Counted from the stretch's first letter, positions 50,635 through 59,348 are shown. The stretch is DNA of 64,000 nt from Streptomyces antioxidans (GCF_000968685.2 NZ_LAKD02000049.1:186001-250000); one strand, 5' to 3'. The notes: a model not told the origin generated them from the sequence alone. Made by a program: numbers and translations.

Positions 50635-52635
50635 GTGGCAGGCAGGATCAACGATGACGACGTGAAGGCGGTACGGGCAGCGGTCCCGATCGACGCCGTC
50701 GTATCCGAATACCTCCAGCTGCGGAACGCGGGGGGTGGCAATCTCAAGGGCCTGTGCCCCTTCCACGACGAGAAGTCCCCGTCCTTCCAGGTCAGCCCCA
50801 GCAAGGGGCTCTACTACTGCTTCGGCTGCCAGGAGGGCGGCGACACGGTCGACTTCATCATGAAGATCGACCACCTCTCCTTCGCCGAGACCATCGAGCG
50901 GCTGGCCTCCCAGTCCGGGATCACCCTGCGCTACGAGGAGGGGGGCTACACCCCCGGCCGCCAGCAGGGCGAGCGCACCCGGCTGGTCGAGGCCCACAAG
51001 GTGGCCGCGCAGTTCTACGTGGAGCAGTTGGACTCCCCCGAGGCGGAGATCGGCCGTACCTTCCTCGCCCAGCGCGGCTTCGACCAGGCCGCGGCGCAGC
51101 ACTTCGGTGTGGGCTACAGCCCGGCGGGCTGGGACCACCTCGTCCGCTTCCTGCGCGGCCGTGGCTTCACCGACAAGGAGCTGATCGTCTCCGGGCTCGC
51201 CCAGGAGGGCCGCCGCGGCCCCATCGACCGCTTCCGGGGCCGGTTGATGTGGCCGATCCGGGACATCGCCGGTGAGGTCGTCGGCTTCGGCGCCCGGAAG
51301 CTCCGCGAGGACGACAACGGCCCGAAGTACCTCAACACGCCCGAGACCCCGCTCTACCGGAAGTCCCAGGTCCTCTACGGGATCGACCTCGCCAAGAAGG
51401 ACATCGCCAAGTCCAGCCGGGCGGTGGTCGTGGAGGGCTATACGGACGTCATGGCCTGCCATCTCGCGGGCGTCACCACCGCCATCGCCACCTGCGGTAC
51501 CTCCTTCGGCGGCGACCACATCAAGATTCTCCGGCGGCTGCTGATGGACAACTCGGGCGCGGAGGTGGTCTTCACCTTCGACGGCGACGCGGCCGGGCAG
51601 AAGGCGGCCCTGCGCGCGTTCGAGGACGACCAGCGGTTCGCCGCGGAGACCTCCATCGCGATCACGCCCGACGGGATGGACCCGTGTGAACTCCGCCTGG
51701 CCCGCGGCGACGAGGCCGTGGCGGACCTGGTCGAGAGCCGTACACCGCTGTTCGCGTTCGCGCTGAAGTCGATCGTCTCCCGCTACAACCTGGACACCGA
51801 GGAGGGCCGTATCGCCGCGGTTGACGAGGCGGTGCCGGTCGTCGCGGCGATCAAGAACCCCGGGCTGCGGGACCGCTATGCGATCCGGCTGATCGGGATG
51901 GTCGGCATCGCCACCCAGGCCGAGGAGCAGTCGATCATCCGCCGGGTGCGCGGGCTGGCCCGCAGCAGGCAGAACGGCGGCCCGGGCGGCCCGGAGCACG
52001 GGGGCCGCGGCGGCCCGGGTGGAGCTCGCTACGGCGGCCGGGGCGACCAGCGCGGCGGGGGCCCCGGCGGGCCCGTAGGCCCGAATGGCGGCCCGAACGG
52101 AGGTCCTAACGGGGGCCCTGGCGCCGCGGGCGTGCCCCCGGTGCCGCGCGGCCCTGCCCTGAATCTGCGCAGCCCCGCCCACCGCGTCGAGCGCGAGCTG
52201 CTCAAGCTGGCGCTGCAACACCCCCATCTGGTCTCCCCGGCCTTCGACGCCTACGGCATCGACGAGTTCACCGCCCCGCCGTACGCGGCGGTGCGCCGCG
52301 CCATCGAGGACGCGGGCGGCGCGACCGCCGCGGACGATGACTATCTCGCCCGGGTCCGGGAGGCGGCGCCCGACGACACGGTCCGGGCGATGGTCACCGA
52401 GCTCGCCGTCGAACCGCCGCACACCCGCCGCGACCCGGACGAGGTGTACGCGGGAGTCCAGTTGGTGGCCGTCCGGCTGGCCGCGGTCAACCACCGCGTG
52501 ACCGAGGTGCGGGGCGCCCTCCAGCGCCTGGGGCAGCACGCTGATCCCGACCACCTGGCCGCCGTGCAGAACGAACTATGGGTGCTGCAGCAGTACGGCC
52601 AGTCCCTCCGCGACCGCGGCGCCGAGGCACTGTAG
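50635..52635 (+). CDS. dnaG: DNA primase (DnaG)
   Basis: 666 residues. The zinc finger is LCPFHDEKSPSF with YYCFGCQEGGD (about residues 40-66). The catalytic core has YNPAGWDHL-like GVGYSPAGWDHLVRF, the TOPRIM Glu in VVVEGYTDVMA and Asp in FTFDGDAAGQKAAL. A Gly/Asn/Pro linker (about 445-510) leads to the helicase-binding domain. It makes RNA primers at the replication fork. A GTG start without Shine-Dalgarno suggests leaderless translation. Confidence 0.95.
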   Translation: MAGRINDDDVKAVRAAVPIDAVVSEYLQLRNAGGGNLKGLCPFHDEKSPSFQVSPSKGLYYCFGCQEGGDTVDFIMKIDHLSFAETIERLASQSGITLRYEEGGYTPGRQQGERTRLVEAHKVAAQFYVEQLDSPEAEIGRTFLAQRGFDQAAAQHFGVGYSPAGWDHLVRFLRGRGFTDKELIVSGLAQEGRRGPIDRFRGRLMWPIRDIAGEVVGFGARKLREDDNGPKYLNTPETPLYRKSQVLYGIDLAKKDIAKSSRAVVVEGYTDVMACHLAGVTTAIATCGTSFGGDHIKILRRLLMDNSGAEVVFTFDGDAAGQKAALRAFEDDQRFAAETSIAITPDGMDPCELRLARGDEAVADLVESRTPLFAFALKSIVSRYNLDTEEGRIAAVDEAVPVVAAIKNPGLRDRYAIRLIGMVGIATQAEEQSIIRRVRGLARSRQNGGPGGPEHGGRGGPGGARYGGRGDQRGGGPGGPVGPNGGPNGGPNGGPGAAGVPPVPRGPALNLRSPAHRVERELLKLALQHPHLVSPAFDAYGIDEFTAPPYAAVRRAIEDAGGATAADDDYLARVREAAPDDTVRAMVTELAVEPPHTRRDPDEVYAGVQLVAVRLAAVNHRVTEVRGALQRLGQHADPDHLAAVQNELWVLQQYGQSLRDRGAEAL

Positions 52636-53102
52636 GACGAGCGACGCCCAGGCGGCAGGGTCCCCGCCGGGACGGCGGAGTCGATCGGGGCGGTCGGGAC
52701 GGCAGGGGCTGGCCGGGGCGGCAGGGTCAGTCGGGGCGGCCGGGGCGGCTCGTGGTGGGCGGGACGGCGGGTGCGGGCGGGGTGGCGAGGGGCCCGGGAT
52801 GGGTTCCGGCCAGCACGTTCGTGCCTCGCCGGGCGTGCCCGGCGAGGCGCTGTAGCCGCCGGGTAGTCGTACGGTCACGGGCCGCTGAGCAAAAAGTGCC
52901 CGCACGCCCCTCGTGGCGGGCCTGTGTCGTACTCCACACTGGATGCGGTGCCTGAGTCCTCGGAGCGCGGCGGTGTTGGCCGGGTAGGGCCGGAATCTCC
53001 CGCAGAGTCGCTCAAGATGTACGGGACGGACGGCGGCGCGGCCGCCGTGCCGTACCCGATCGTTCTGCCCCCTCAGCAGCGATCACCCTGGAGGTCGCCC
53101 CC
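52636..53102. other. dnaG to sigma-factor intergenic region
   Basis: This 467-base gap starts with GGGGCGG/GGGACGG repeats (52660-52760). A 12-bp stem (52823-52834 with 52837-52848, GT loop) is the probable dnaG terminator. A GCCCGC..GCGGGC stem lies at 52898-52921. The sigma-factor promoter should be in 52925-53090. No gene was seen. Confidence 0.5.
52823..52848 (+). terminator. Perfect 12-bp hairpin downstream of dnaG
   Basis: GCCTCGCCGGGC and its exact complement are separated by GT. It is a very stable stem without a U tract, which fits a Streptomyces terminator. Confidence 0.55.
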
Positions 53103-54380
53103 GTGCAGACCCAGACCCTCAGCGACGCGGCCCTCGCGGCGCATCCCCTGTCCCCCCACTCGCCCCGCGCGGCAGCGGTAGCGCCAGCCATGCCCGAGGA
53201 CTCGGCGGCGGAGCTCGCCCCGGAAGGCGTACCGGATACCGGCCAGGAGGCCGTACCGGGCCCCATGGCCGACCTTGCCCCCGGCACCGCCCCGGTCCCC
53301 GCGCCCGACGGCGCCACCCCCGAAGCGGAACCCGCCGAGCCCGGGCCCGAGGCCGCGGATCCCGTCGAGCCCGCGGATCCCGTCGAGCCCGTCGACCCGG
53401 TCGAGTCCATGGAGCCCGTGGAGGCCGTCGAACCGATCGAGCCGCCCGCCGCCCGCGCCGACACCAGCGGCCCCTCCGCCGACCTCTTCCGTCAGTACCT
53501 CCGCGAGATCGGGCGGATCCCGCTGCTCTCCGCGGTCGAGGAGGTCGAGCTGGCCCGCCGGGTCGAGGCGGGCCTCTTCGCCGAGGAGAAGCTGGGCAGC
53601 ACCCCCGACCTCGACACCCAACTCGCGCTGGACCTGGACCGGTTGGTGGTCCTGGGCCGGATGGCCAAGCGGCGGCTGATCGAGGCCAACCTCCGGCTCG
53701 TCGTCTCCGTCGCCAAGCGCTACGTCGGCCGCGGCCTGACCATGCTCGACCTGGTCCAGGAGGGCAATCTCGGGCTGATCCGGGCGGTCGAGAAGTTCGA
53801 CTACGCCCGCGGCTACAAGTTCTCGACGTACGCCACCTGGTGGATCCGCCAGGCCATGTCCCGCGCCCTGGCCGACCAGGCCCGGACGATCCGGGTCCCG
53901 GTGCATGTCGTCGAGCTGATCAACCGGGTGGTCAGGGTCCAGCGCCGGATGCTCCAGGAGCGCGGCTACGAACCCACCCCCGAGGAGGTCGCCGCCCATC
54001 TCGACCTGCTCCCTGAGCGGGTGAGCGAGGTGCTGCGGCTGGCCCAGGAGCCGGTGTCGCTGCACGCGCCGGTGGGCGAGGAGGACGATGTCGCCCTCGG
54101 CGACCTCATCGAGGACGGCGACGCGGCCTCACCCGTGGAGTCCGCGGCGTTCCTGCTGCTCCGCGAGCACCTGGAGGCCGTGCTGTCGACGCTCGGCGAG
54201 CGGGAACGCAAGGTGGTGCAGCTGCGGTACGGACTGGCCGACGGCCGCCCCCGCACGCTGGAGGAGATCGGCCGGATCTTCGGGGTGACGCGGGAGCGGA
54301 TCCGTCAGATCGAGTCGAAGACGCTCAACAAGCTCCGCGATCACGCCTTCGCCGATCAGCTGCGGGGCTATCTGGACTAG
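53103..54380 (+). CDS. RNA polymerase sigma factor, sigma-70 group 1/2 (HrdA-like)
   Basis: 425 residues from the GTG at 53103, 9 bases after GGAGG. Residues 1-125 are Pro/Glu/Ala-rich with a DPVEP/MEPVEAVEP repeat. Region 1.2 is DLFRQYLREIGRIPLLS, region 2 AKRYVGRGLTMLDLVQEGNL and YARGYKFSTYATWWIRQAMS, and region 4 RPRTLEEIGRIFGVTRERIR. It is a full-length primary-type sigma but shorter at the N-terminus than HrdB. A place beside dnaG fits hrdA of S. coelicolor; this is from memory and not certain. Confidence 0.88.
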   Translation: MQTQTLSDAALAAHPLSPHSPRAAAVAPAMPEDSAAELAPEGVPDTGQEAVPGPMADLAPGTAPVPAPDGATPEAEPAEPGPEAADPVEPADPVEPVDPVESMEPVEAVEPIEPPAARADTSGPSADLFRQYLREIGRIPLLSAVEEVELARRVEAGLFAEEKLGSTPDLDTQLALDLDRLVVLGRMAKRRLIEANLRLVVSVAKRYVGRGLTMLDLVQEGNLGLIRAVEKFDYARGYKFSTYATWWIRQAMSRALADQARTIRVPVHVVELINRVVRVQRRMLQERGYEPTPEEVAAHLDLLPERVSEVLRLAQEPVSLHAPVGEEDDVALGDLIEDGDAASPVESAAFLLLREHLEAVLSTLGERERKVVQLRYGLADGRPRTLEEIGRIFGVTRERIRQIESKTLNKLRDHAFADQLRGYLD

Positions 54381-54398
54381 CGCCCCCGAGGCCGGGCC

Positions 54399-55952
54399 TC
54401 ACGGCCCGTCGTACCCACCGGCCTCATACCCACCCTCGTACCCGCCCCCCTCGTACCCACCGGCCTCGTACTCACCAGCCGCCCCATGGCCATGATCCGC
54501 GGCTTCCTGATCGCCGGAGCCGGACTCGAACGCCCCGGGGTGGATCTGCTCGCGCACCGCCATGTACTGCTGCCGCACCGACTGCCCCACCGGCAGGTCC
54601 TCGCCCGGCTCGAAGACCTGGCCCACCGCGGCCGGCCAGCGCGGCGGCTCATGCGGTGAGTGGGTGCCGTGCGAGACGCCCAGCGCCCACGCGGCCTGCC
54701 GGGCCGCGCCCAGCGCGGCGTAGTCGGCGGGCTCGACCACCACGACCTGCGCCCCCAGCACCGCGGGCGCGATGGCGCGGACGGCCTGCAGATCGGCCGC
54801 GGGCCCGAGCAGGAAGACGCGCCGCACCTGGACGCCGCGCCCGCGCAGCACGTCCAGCGCGTCCGCGAGCCCGCACAGCATCCCCTCGAACGCGGCCCGC
54901 GCCAGATGCTCGGGCTTCATCGACTCGCGCCGCAGCCCGGTCAGCGTCCCGGCCGTATGCGGCAGGTGGGGGGTCCGCTCACCCTCCAGATACGGCAGCA
55001 GCACCAGCCCGTACGACCCGGGGGTGGACTTCGTCGCGAGCGCGGACAGCCCCTCGAGATCCGTACCGAGCAATTCCGCCGTACCGCGCAGCGCCCGTAC
55101 CGCGTTGAGCGTATGGACCACCGGCAGATGCATGCCGGTGGCGTCCGCGTACGAGAGGATCGTGCCGGTCGGATCGGCCAGCGCCTCATGGTGGACGGAG
55201 AAGACCGAGCCGGAGGCGCCCAGCGAGATCACCGCGTCGCCGGTCCCGACCCCGAGCCCGAAGGCGGCCGCCATGGTCTCGCCCGTACCGGCGGAGATCA
55301 GCAGTCCCTCCGGGGTGTGCCCGGCGGCGTCGGCCGGGCCGATGACCTCCGGCAGCCGCACCTGGTGACCGAGGGCCAGCTGGACCAGATCGGGGCGCCA
55401 GGATCCGCTCGCCGCCGACCAGTAACCGCTGCCGGAGGCCGTACCGCGGTCGGTCGTACGCCGCACCGGCCGCCCCAGCAGCTGCCACACCAGCCAGTCG
55501 TGCGGCTGCATCAGCTCGGCCACCCGGTGCGCGGCGTCCGGCTCGTTCCGCGTCAGCCAGCGCAGTTTGGCCACCGGCTGCGAGGCGGTCGGCACGGAGC
55601 CGACCGCCTGGGCCCACGCGGTGCGGCCGCCGAGCGCCTCGGTGAGGTCGGCCGCCGCGGACTGGGCGCGCTTGTCGTTGCCCACCAGCGCGGGGCGCAC
55701 CAGCACCCCGCCCGCGTCCAGCGGCAGCAGCCCGTGCTGCTGCGCCGAGACGCCGATGGCCTGGACCCCCTCGAGCAGCCCGCCCTCGGCGGCCTCGCCG
55801 AGGGACATCAGCCACGCCTGCGGGTCCACATCGCCGCTGCCGCCGGCCGGGTGGGGGGCGTACCCCTGTTTGATCACGGCACCCGTATCGGTGTCGCAGA
55901 CGACGATTCGTGTGCTCTCGGACGAACTGTCCAACCCGGCGACTATCCCCAT
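54399..55952 (-). CDS. xylB: FGGY-family carbohydrate kinase (xylulokinase-like)
   Basis: 517 residues. N-terminal ATP site VAGLDSSSESTRIVVCDTDTG, substrate region GVSAQQHGLLPLD typical of xylulokinases, second FGGY signature around LPYLEGERTPHLP. The C-terminal 30 residues are a Tyr/Glu/Gly repeat (YEAGGYEGGGYEGGYEAGG) not found in the family. The gene converges on the sigma-factor gene, with 18 bases between the stops. No xylose gene is adjacent, so the sugar is uncertain. Confidence 0.8.
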   Translation of the reverse strand: MGIVAGLDSSSESTRIVVCDTDTGAVIKQGYAPHPAGGSGDVDPQAWLMSLGEAAEGGLLEGVQAIGVSAQQHGLLPLDAGGVLVRPALVGNDKRAQSAAADLTEALGGRTAWAQAVGSVPTASQPVAKLRWLTRNEPDAAHRVAELMQPHDWLVWQLLGRPVRRTTDRGTASGSGYWSAASGSWRPDLVQLALGHQVRLPEVIGPADAAGHTPEGLLISAGTGETMAAAFGLGVGTGDAVISLGASGSVFSVHHEALADPTGTILSYADATGMHLPVVHTLNAVRALRGTAELLGTDLEGLSALATKSTPGSYGLVLLPYLEGERTPHLPHTAGTLTGLRRESMKPEHLARAAFEGMLCGLADALDVLRGRGVQVRRVFLLGPAADLQAVRAIAPAVLGAQVVVVEPADYAALGAARQAAWALGVSHGTHSPHEPPRWPAAVGQVFEPGEDLPVGQSVRQQYMAVREQIHPGAFESGSGDQEAADHGHGAAGEYEAGGYEGGGYEGGYEAGGYDGP

Positions 55953-55977
55953 GGATCAGATGATGCCACCGCCGGGT

Positions 55978-56247
55978 CTAGGTGTTGCTGGTGCCCCAGT
56001 CGTCCTCGCCCACCGCGCGGGCGTCGCGCTGCCCGAGCTTCTCGCGCAGCGGCCGGACCTTGTCCAGCGCCCGTACGGCGGCATGCCGACCGCCCTGCGC
56101 GGCCGATTCGGCGGTATTGCGGACGGCCGGGTTCCGTGCGAGCTTCTGCGCACCCGCGCGCAACTGCTCGTACCGCTCGCGGCCGGCTCGCGTGCCCAGT
56201 ACGTAACCCACAGCCATCCCGGTGATGAACGTCAGCCGGTAGCGCAT
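55978..56247 (-). CDS. YtxH-like small membrane-anchored protein
   Basis: 89 residues from the ATG at 56247. The start MRYRLTFITGMAVGYVLGTR is a single membrane anchor with the G-x-x-x-G-x-x-A/L-x-R-A pattern of YtxH, and RAGRERYEQLRAGAQKLARN follows. The remainder is a charged helical tail. A GTG at 56274 would add nine residues. Its stop lies 25 bases from the kinase start on the same strand. Confidence 0.75.
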   Translation of the reverse strand: MRYRLTFITGMAVGYVLGTRAGRERYEQLRAGAQKLARNPAVRNTAESAAQGGRHAAVRALDKVRPLREKLGQRDARAVGEDDWGTSNT

Positions 56248-56420
56248 CGACCTGCCCTTCTCGCTGTCCTTCACATCTGGACCCCGGAGTCGTGCCGCAC
56301 GTCTACCCGCCCGCGCCGCAGATCACCCACGGTCATCCAGAAGATCATCCCTGGAACGGTGGAGGTTCGCCCGGGAGCGGAGGCGGCGAACCGATTGGCG
56401 GAGCACCCCCCTGCTTGCGC

Positions 56421-56426
56421 TAATGT
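56421..56426 (+). promoter_or_regulatory. Possible -10 box (TAATGT) for the tRNA-Asn pair
   Basis: TAATGT is one of few A/T-rich hexamers in the gap and lies 67 bases before the first tRNA. TTGGCG 20 bases upstream could be a -35, though the spacing is long. Confidence 0.3.
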
Positions 56427-56493
56427 ATGTGTCGCAGCGACCGCACGCCGCCCGGGAGATCCGGGAGGGCCACGGTCGTGGCACCCGGAGCAA

Positions 56494-56566
56494 TCCCCTG
56501 TAGCTCAATTGGCAGAGCAGCCGGCTGTTAACCGGCAGGTTACTGGTTCGAGTCCAGTCGGGGGAG
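56494..56566 (+). tRNA. tRNA-Asn (GTT anticodon), copy 1
   Basis: 73 bases with a complete cloverleaf: acceptor TCCCCTG with CGGGGGA, anticodon stem GCCGG/CCGGC around CTGTTAA, and TTCGAGT T-loop. CCA is not encoded. Confidence 0.95.
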
Positions 56567-56571
56567 CTCGG

Positions 56572-56644
56572 TCCCCTGTAGCTCAATTGGCAGAGCATTC
56601 GGCTGTTAACCGGAGGGTTACTGGTTCGAGTCCAGTCGGGGGAG
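56572..56644 (+). tRNA. tRNA-Asn (GTT anticodon), copy 2
   Basis: 73 bases, five bases after copy 1. It differs from copy 1 in the anticodon stem (TTCGG with CCGGA). CCA is not encoded. The pair is probably one transcript. Confidence 0.95.
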
Positions 56645-56653
56645 CAGGGAGGA

Positions 56654-56676
56654 GGACCCCTCAAGGGGTCCTTTTT
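56654..56676 (+). terminator. Rho-independent terminator of the tRNA-Asn pair
   Basis: GGACCCC and GGGGTCC form a 7-bp stem around TCAA, followed by five T. It is the most canonical terminator in the window. Confidence 0.85.
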
Positions 56677-56771
56677 CATTTCCGGCCCCCTCCGGACGTG
56701 ATCTACGTCATGATCGCAGCCAGGGGGCCTCCCGGCATCGGTCCTCCGAAGCAGCAGATCGTATGAGCAGC

Positions 56772-56777
56772 TATGCT
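56772..56777 (+). promoter_or_regulatory. Possible -10 box (TATGCT) for the CAT-anticodon tRNA
   Basis: TATGCT lies 41 bases before the tRNA, inside GCAGCTATGCTGC. No clear -35 was seen. Confidence 0.3.
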
Positions 56778-56818
56778 GCGGCAGACGGCGCGCACGGGTG
56801 TGTACGACGCGCCGTTAC

Positions 56819-56892
56819 GGGGCGGTAGCTCAGCCGGTTAGAGCAGCGGACTCATAATCCGTCGGCCGTGGGTTCGAGTCCCACCCGCCCCA
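56819..56892 (+). tRNA. tRNA with CAT anticodon (elongator Met, or Ile2)
   Basis: 74 bases: acceptor GGGGCGG with CCGCCCC, discriminator A, anticodon loop CTCATAA and T-loop TTCGAGT. CAT can read Met, or Ile after lysidine modification; the sequence does not settle it. It is not an initiator type, since the first pair is G-C and the anticodon stem lacks three G-C pairs. It is the probable attachment site of the integrase element that follows. Confidence 0.9.
56870..56892. other. Probable attB/attL core: 3' end of the CAT tRNA
   Basis: Tyrosine integrases of actinomycete elements commonly recombine in the 3' half of a tRNA and restore it. The integrase gene ends 151 bases from this tRNA. No second copy of the segment exists in the window, so the other end is outside or lost. 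Confidence 0.4.
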
Positions 56893-56938
56893 CCGGGACA
56901 CTACGCGGGCAGACCCATCCTGGCCTGCGACGACATAA

Positions 56939-56977
56939 GAACGGGAGCCGCCGCGCCGACGCGGGGACTCCCGTTCA
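56939..56977 (-). terminator. Hairpin downstream of the integrase gene
   Basis: GAACGGGAG and CTCCCGTTC form a perfect 9-bp stem with a G/C-rich loop, 66 bases past the integrase stop. It probably ends integrase transcription and could also serve the tRNA. Confidence 0.55.
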
Positions 56978-57043
56978 TCCGTTAAGACCAAGATCCAGGG
57001 ACCATACAGGGGCCCGGAGGGCGCTGGTTTGGCCGCGAACGGC

Positions 57044-58921
57044 CTACGCAGCCCCTTGATCTTGTTCGCTGACCCCAAGAGCACTCGGAGAGACGGGAAC
57101 TGGGGTCCACCCGGCCAGTCCTGGCTCCTCCCCGCTGTCGATCACGAAACGGGCGAGACGATGCAGGCGCTTCCCCGACTCTGGAAGATGCCCGCTGACC
57201 CTGGCCGCCGAAAGGATTTTCAGGCTGACCTCCTTGCAACGGTCGCGCACCCACTGGATCGCGGCTTGGGCCGCCCTCTCCTGGCTGGCGGCAGATGTCT
57301 TGATCCTTCCGAGGGGGCGGCCGTCGTGCCGGGCCTTCACGCTGATCGTCCAGGCGCCATCTCGGGCCCGGACGGCGTCGGCGTGGACGACGATCATGCC
57401 GTCTTCGAAGAGCTTCTGCGGAAGTTCGACCTGCCTCAGCACGTCGTAGGGCACGCTGCGTGGAATCACGGACGTCATGGACTGGGTCTCGCGTCGTGCG
57501 AGCTCGGGAAGGACGCTGGTGTAGGTGTCAGAGGTGATCTGACGCGAGCTGTGTCCCAGCCGCTCCTGGACGACCTTGATGTCGTTTCCCTGAAGCAACG
57601 ACAGGCTGGCAGAGATGTGCCGGAGGTCATGAAGGCGCACGGGAGGTAGGCCGGATAGCTCCACCAGGCGCTTGAAGCGGCGGCTCACCCAGTCCGGGTG
57701 GAGTCCTTCGCCATTCTCGTGAGTGAAGAACCGGTCCGATGCGACCCAGGCTTCCGCAGAAGACCACTCCTCGCGCGCTTTTTCCCGCCTGGCTCGCCCC
57801 TGCCCCAGTACTTCGGTCGATTCATCGCTCAGGTTCAGAGTACGGACGCTCTCGGCTTTGGGCGCTTCACCGTACAGCCGGTAGGCCACTTCAACGATCT
57901 GGGCGGAGATGCGTAGCCAGAGAGCGGCGAGGTTGACTTCCTGCACTGGCAGAGCGCACATTTCGCCGCGCCGGGGGCCGAGGAAGATGAAGGTGTGCCA
58001 CAGGTCGTACAGCCAGTCGTCCCGGACGAAGTCGAGGAAGGCGCCGGTTTGCTCGGGTGTCCAGACCATGACGGGACCAGGCTTCTCGCCGGTCCGACTC
58101 CAGTGATCGACCCGTTCGGGCGTCCAGACGAGCGGCTTGGGCCGGGTGACGGCCGGCAGCTCTACGAGCCGGGCCCAGTTTCTGCTGAACGCCTCCTCGC
58201 GCTTCATTCCCCAGGTGATGGCGGAGCTGAGGGTGTCGTTAATGCGGTGCATAGTCGCGGCGGACGTGACCTTGCGCAGGCCCCAGCGGCCCTCACGTAG
58301 GGCGGCGTTAGCCTCGAGGTAGGCACGCCGCATGCGGCGGCGTTCCTCCTTCTTTCCCGCGGCGCGAACCCAGGCTTGGTGCGCGGCGTCACGGGTCTTT
58401 GTCAGTTCCTCGACACGCAGGCGTTGGAGTATTCGCTCTGCGTTCTCGTGCTCGACAGCGTTGTACATGGCGTCGAGATGGCGAACCCTCAGGTCTCGGC
58501 GCTTGATGTGGCCCAGGTGCGGGATGAGGTAGAGGTCGATGTGCTCCTGGTACCCGTGCCGGGTGGTGCGGGCGAGCGCCTTCTTGCTGTTGATCCAGCG
58601 CCGCAGATAGTCGGCCATCGTCTCGGTGGACAGGACGTCGGTGCCTCTGACGACTTCTTCGTAGAGCTTCTCGGCCGCCTCTTCGGCTTTCTCCCTGGTG
58701 GGGAAGCCGCCGCGCTTGGGGCGGCGGCGTTTGCCGTTCTCCCCGCGCTCCAGTTCCAGGGCGAAGTACCGCGTTCCGTGGCCCTTGCGTCCGAGCTTGG
58801 GGCACGTCAGCCCGATGTCACCGATCTTCGGTGTGCCGTCGTCGTTCAGTACGGGGTTGCCCTTCTTGTCGATGAGCGGACCCGTGCACTGGCATCGCCG
58901 GTAGAAGTTCGGCGAGTACAT
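57044..58921 (-). CDS. int: Tyrosine site-specific integrase
   Basis: About 625 residues from the ATG at 58921, five bases after AGGGGG. The N-terminal part carries two CxC-like Cys pairs (RRCQCTGP, GLTCPK) and an arm-binding domain. The core-binding domain runs to about residue 250. The catalytic tetrad is visible: Arg in IFLGPRRGEMCAL, His-x-x-Arg in RLHDLRHISASL, His in LGHSSRQITSD and Tyr in TYTSVLPEL. About 130 residues follow the Tyr, more than usual. It faces the CAT tRNA, its likely target, and is divergent from an excisionase-like gene. Confidence 0.92.
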   Translation of the reverse strand: MYSPNFYRRCQCTGPLIDKKGNPVLNDDGTPKIGDIGLTCPKLGRKGHGTRYFALELERGENGKRRRPKRGGFPTREKAEEAAEKLYEEVVRGTDVLSTETMADYLRRWINSKKALARTTRHGYQEHIDLYLIPHLGHIKRRDLRVRHLDAMYNAVEHENAERILQRLRVEELTKTRDAAHQAWVRAAGKKEERRRMRRAYLEANAALREGRWGLRKVTSAATMHRINDTLSSAITWGMKREEAFSRNWARLVELPAVTRPKPLVWTPERVDHWSRTGEKPGPVMVWTPEQTGAFLDFVRDDWLYDLWHTFIFLGPRRGEMCALPVQEVNLAALWLRISAQIVEVAYRLYGEAPKAESVRTLNLSDESTEVLGQGRARREKAREEWSSAEAWVASDRFFTHENGEGLHPDWVSRRFKRLVELSGLPPVRLHDLRHISASLSLLQGNDIKVVQERLGHSSRQITSDTYTSVLPELARRETQSMTSVIPRSVPYDVLRQVELPQKLFEDGMIVVHADAVRARDGAWTISVKARHDGRPLGRIKTSAASQERAAQAAIQWVRDRCKEVSLKILSAARVSGHLPESGKRLHRLARFVIDSGEEPGLAGWTPVPVSPSALGVSEQDQGAA

Positions 58922-58934
58922 CTGACCCCCTGCT

Positions 58935-58982
58935 GCCGACTGTCCCGCAGTCGGCTTTGCTTGTGCGTACGTATCCGTACGC
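58935..58982. promoter_or_regulatory. Two perfect inverted repeats between int and the excisionase-like gene
   Basis: GCCGACTG-TCCCG-CAGTCGGC (58935-58955) and GCGTACG-TATC-CGTACGC (58965-58982) lie upstream of int. They could be operators or arm-type integrase sites. A -10-like TAAAGT for the divergent gene is at 59031-59036. Confidence 0.45.
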
Positions 58983-59075
58983 GTCCGGTGTGATCCTTCT
59001 TCATCTTGCTGGGGCTGTCGGACACTGCTGTAAAGTCGTGCGCAAGTTGGCGCGGGGGAGGATGCGACCAACGAC

Positions 59076-59318
59076 ATGGCTGCTCAGGAGGCAGGCGAAC
59101 AGGCTCCGTGCGGAGCGATGGGGCTGGAGGAGCTGTTGGCTCTTCCAGCCACGGTGAACGTGACAACTGCTGGACGGGCCTTCGGGATCGGCCGCGACAA
59201 GGCGTATGAACTGATCCGGTCAGGACGGTTCCCGGTTCGGACGCTCCCGCTCGGTGGCACGATTCGTGTGCCGACGACAGAGCTGTGGAAGATCCTTGGC
59301 GTGGACGTACCAGGCTGA
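59076..59318 (+). CDS. Excisionase-like helix-turn-helix protein
   Basis: 80 residues with a MerR/excisionase-type helix-turn-helix: VNVTTAGRAFGIGRDKAYEL then IRSGRFPVRTLPLGGTIRVP, ending in the small wing. The same layout is common in genes beside actinomycete integrases. The start at 59076 has a distant GGGGAGG; an ATG at 59118 follows GGAG closely. It is divergent from int. Confidence 0.8.
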   Translation: MAAQEAGEQAPCGAMGLEELLALPATVNVTTAGRAFGIGRDKAYELIRSGRFPVRTLPLGGTIRVPTTELWKILGVDVPG

Positions 59319-59348
59319 GCACGGGTGAGGCGCAGATTTGAGGTGTGT

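Noticed and set aside
56494..56644. tRNA-Asn genes as the integrase target
   Set aside because: They are complete and further from int than the CAT tRNA, and a terminator separates them from the island.
58376..58993. Plus-strand frame of 205 codons inside the integrase
   Set aside because: It is antisense to conserved integrase sequence, with no family match.
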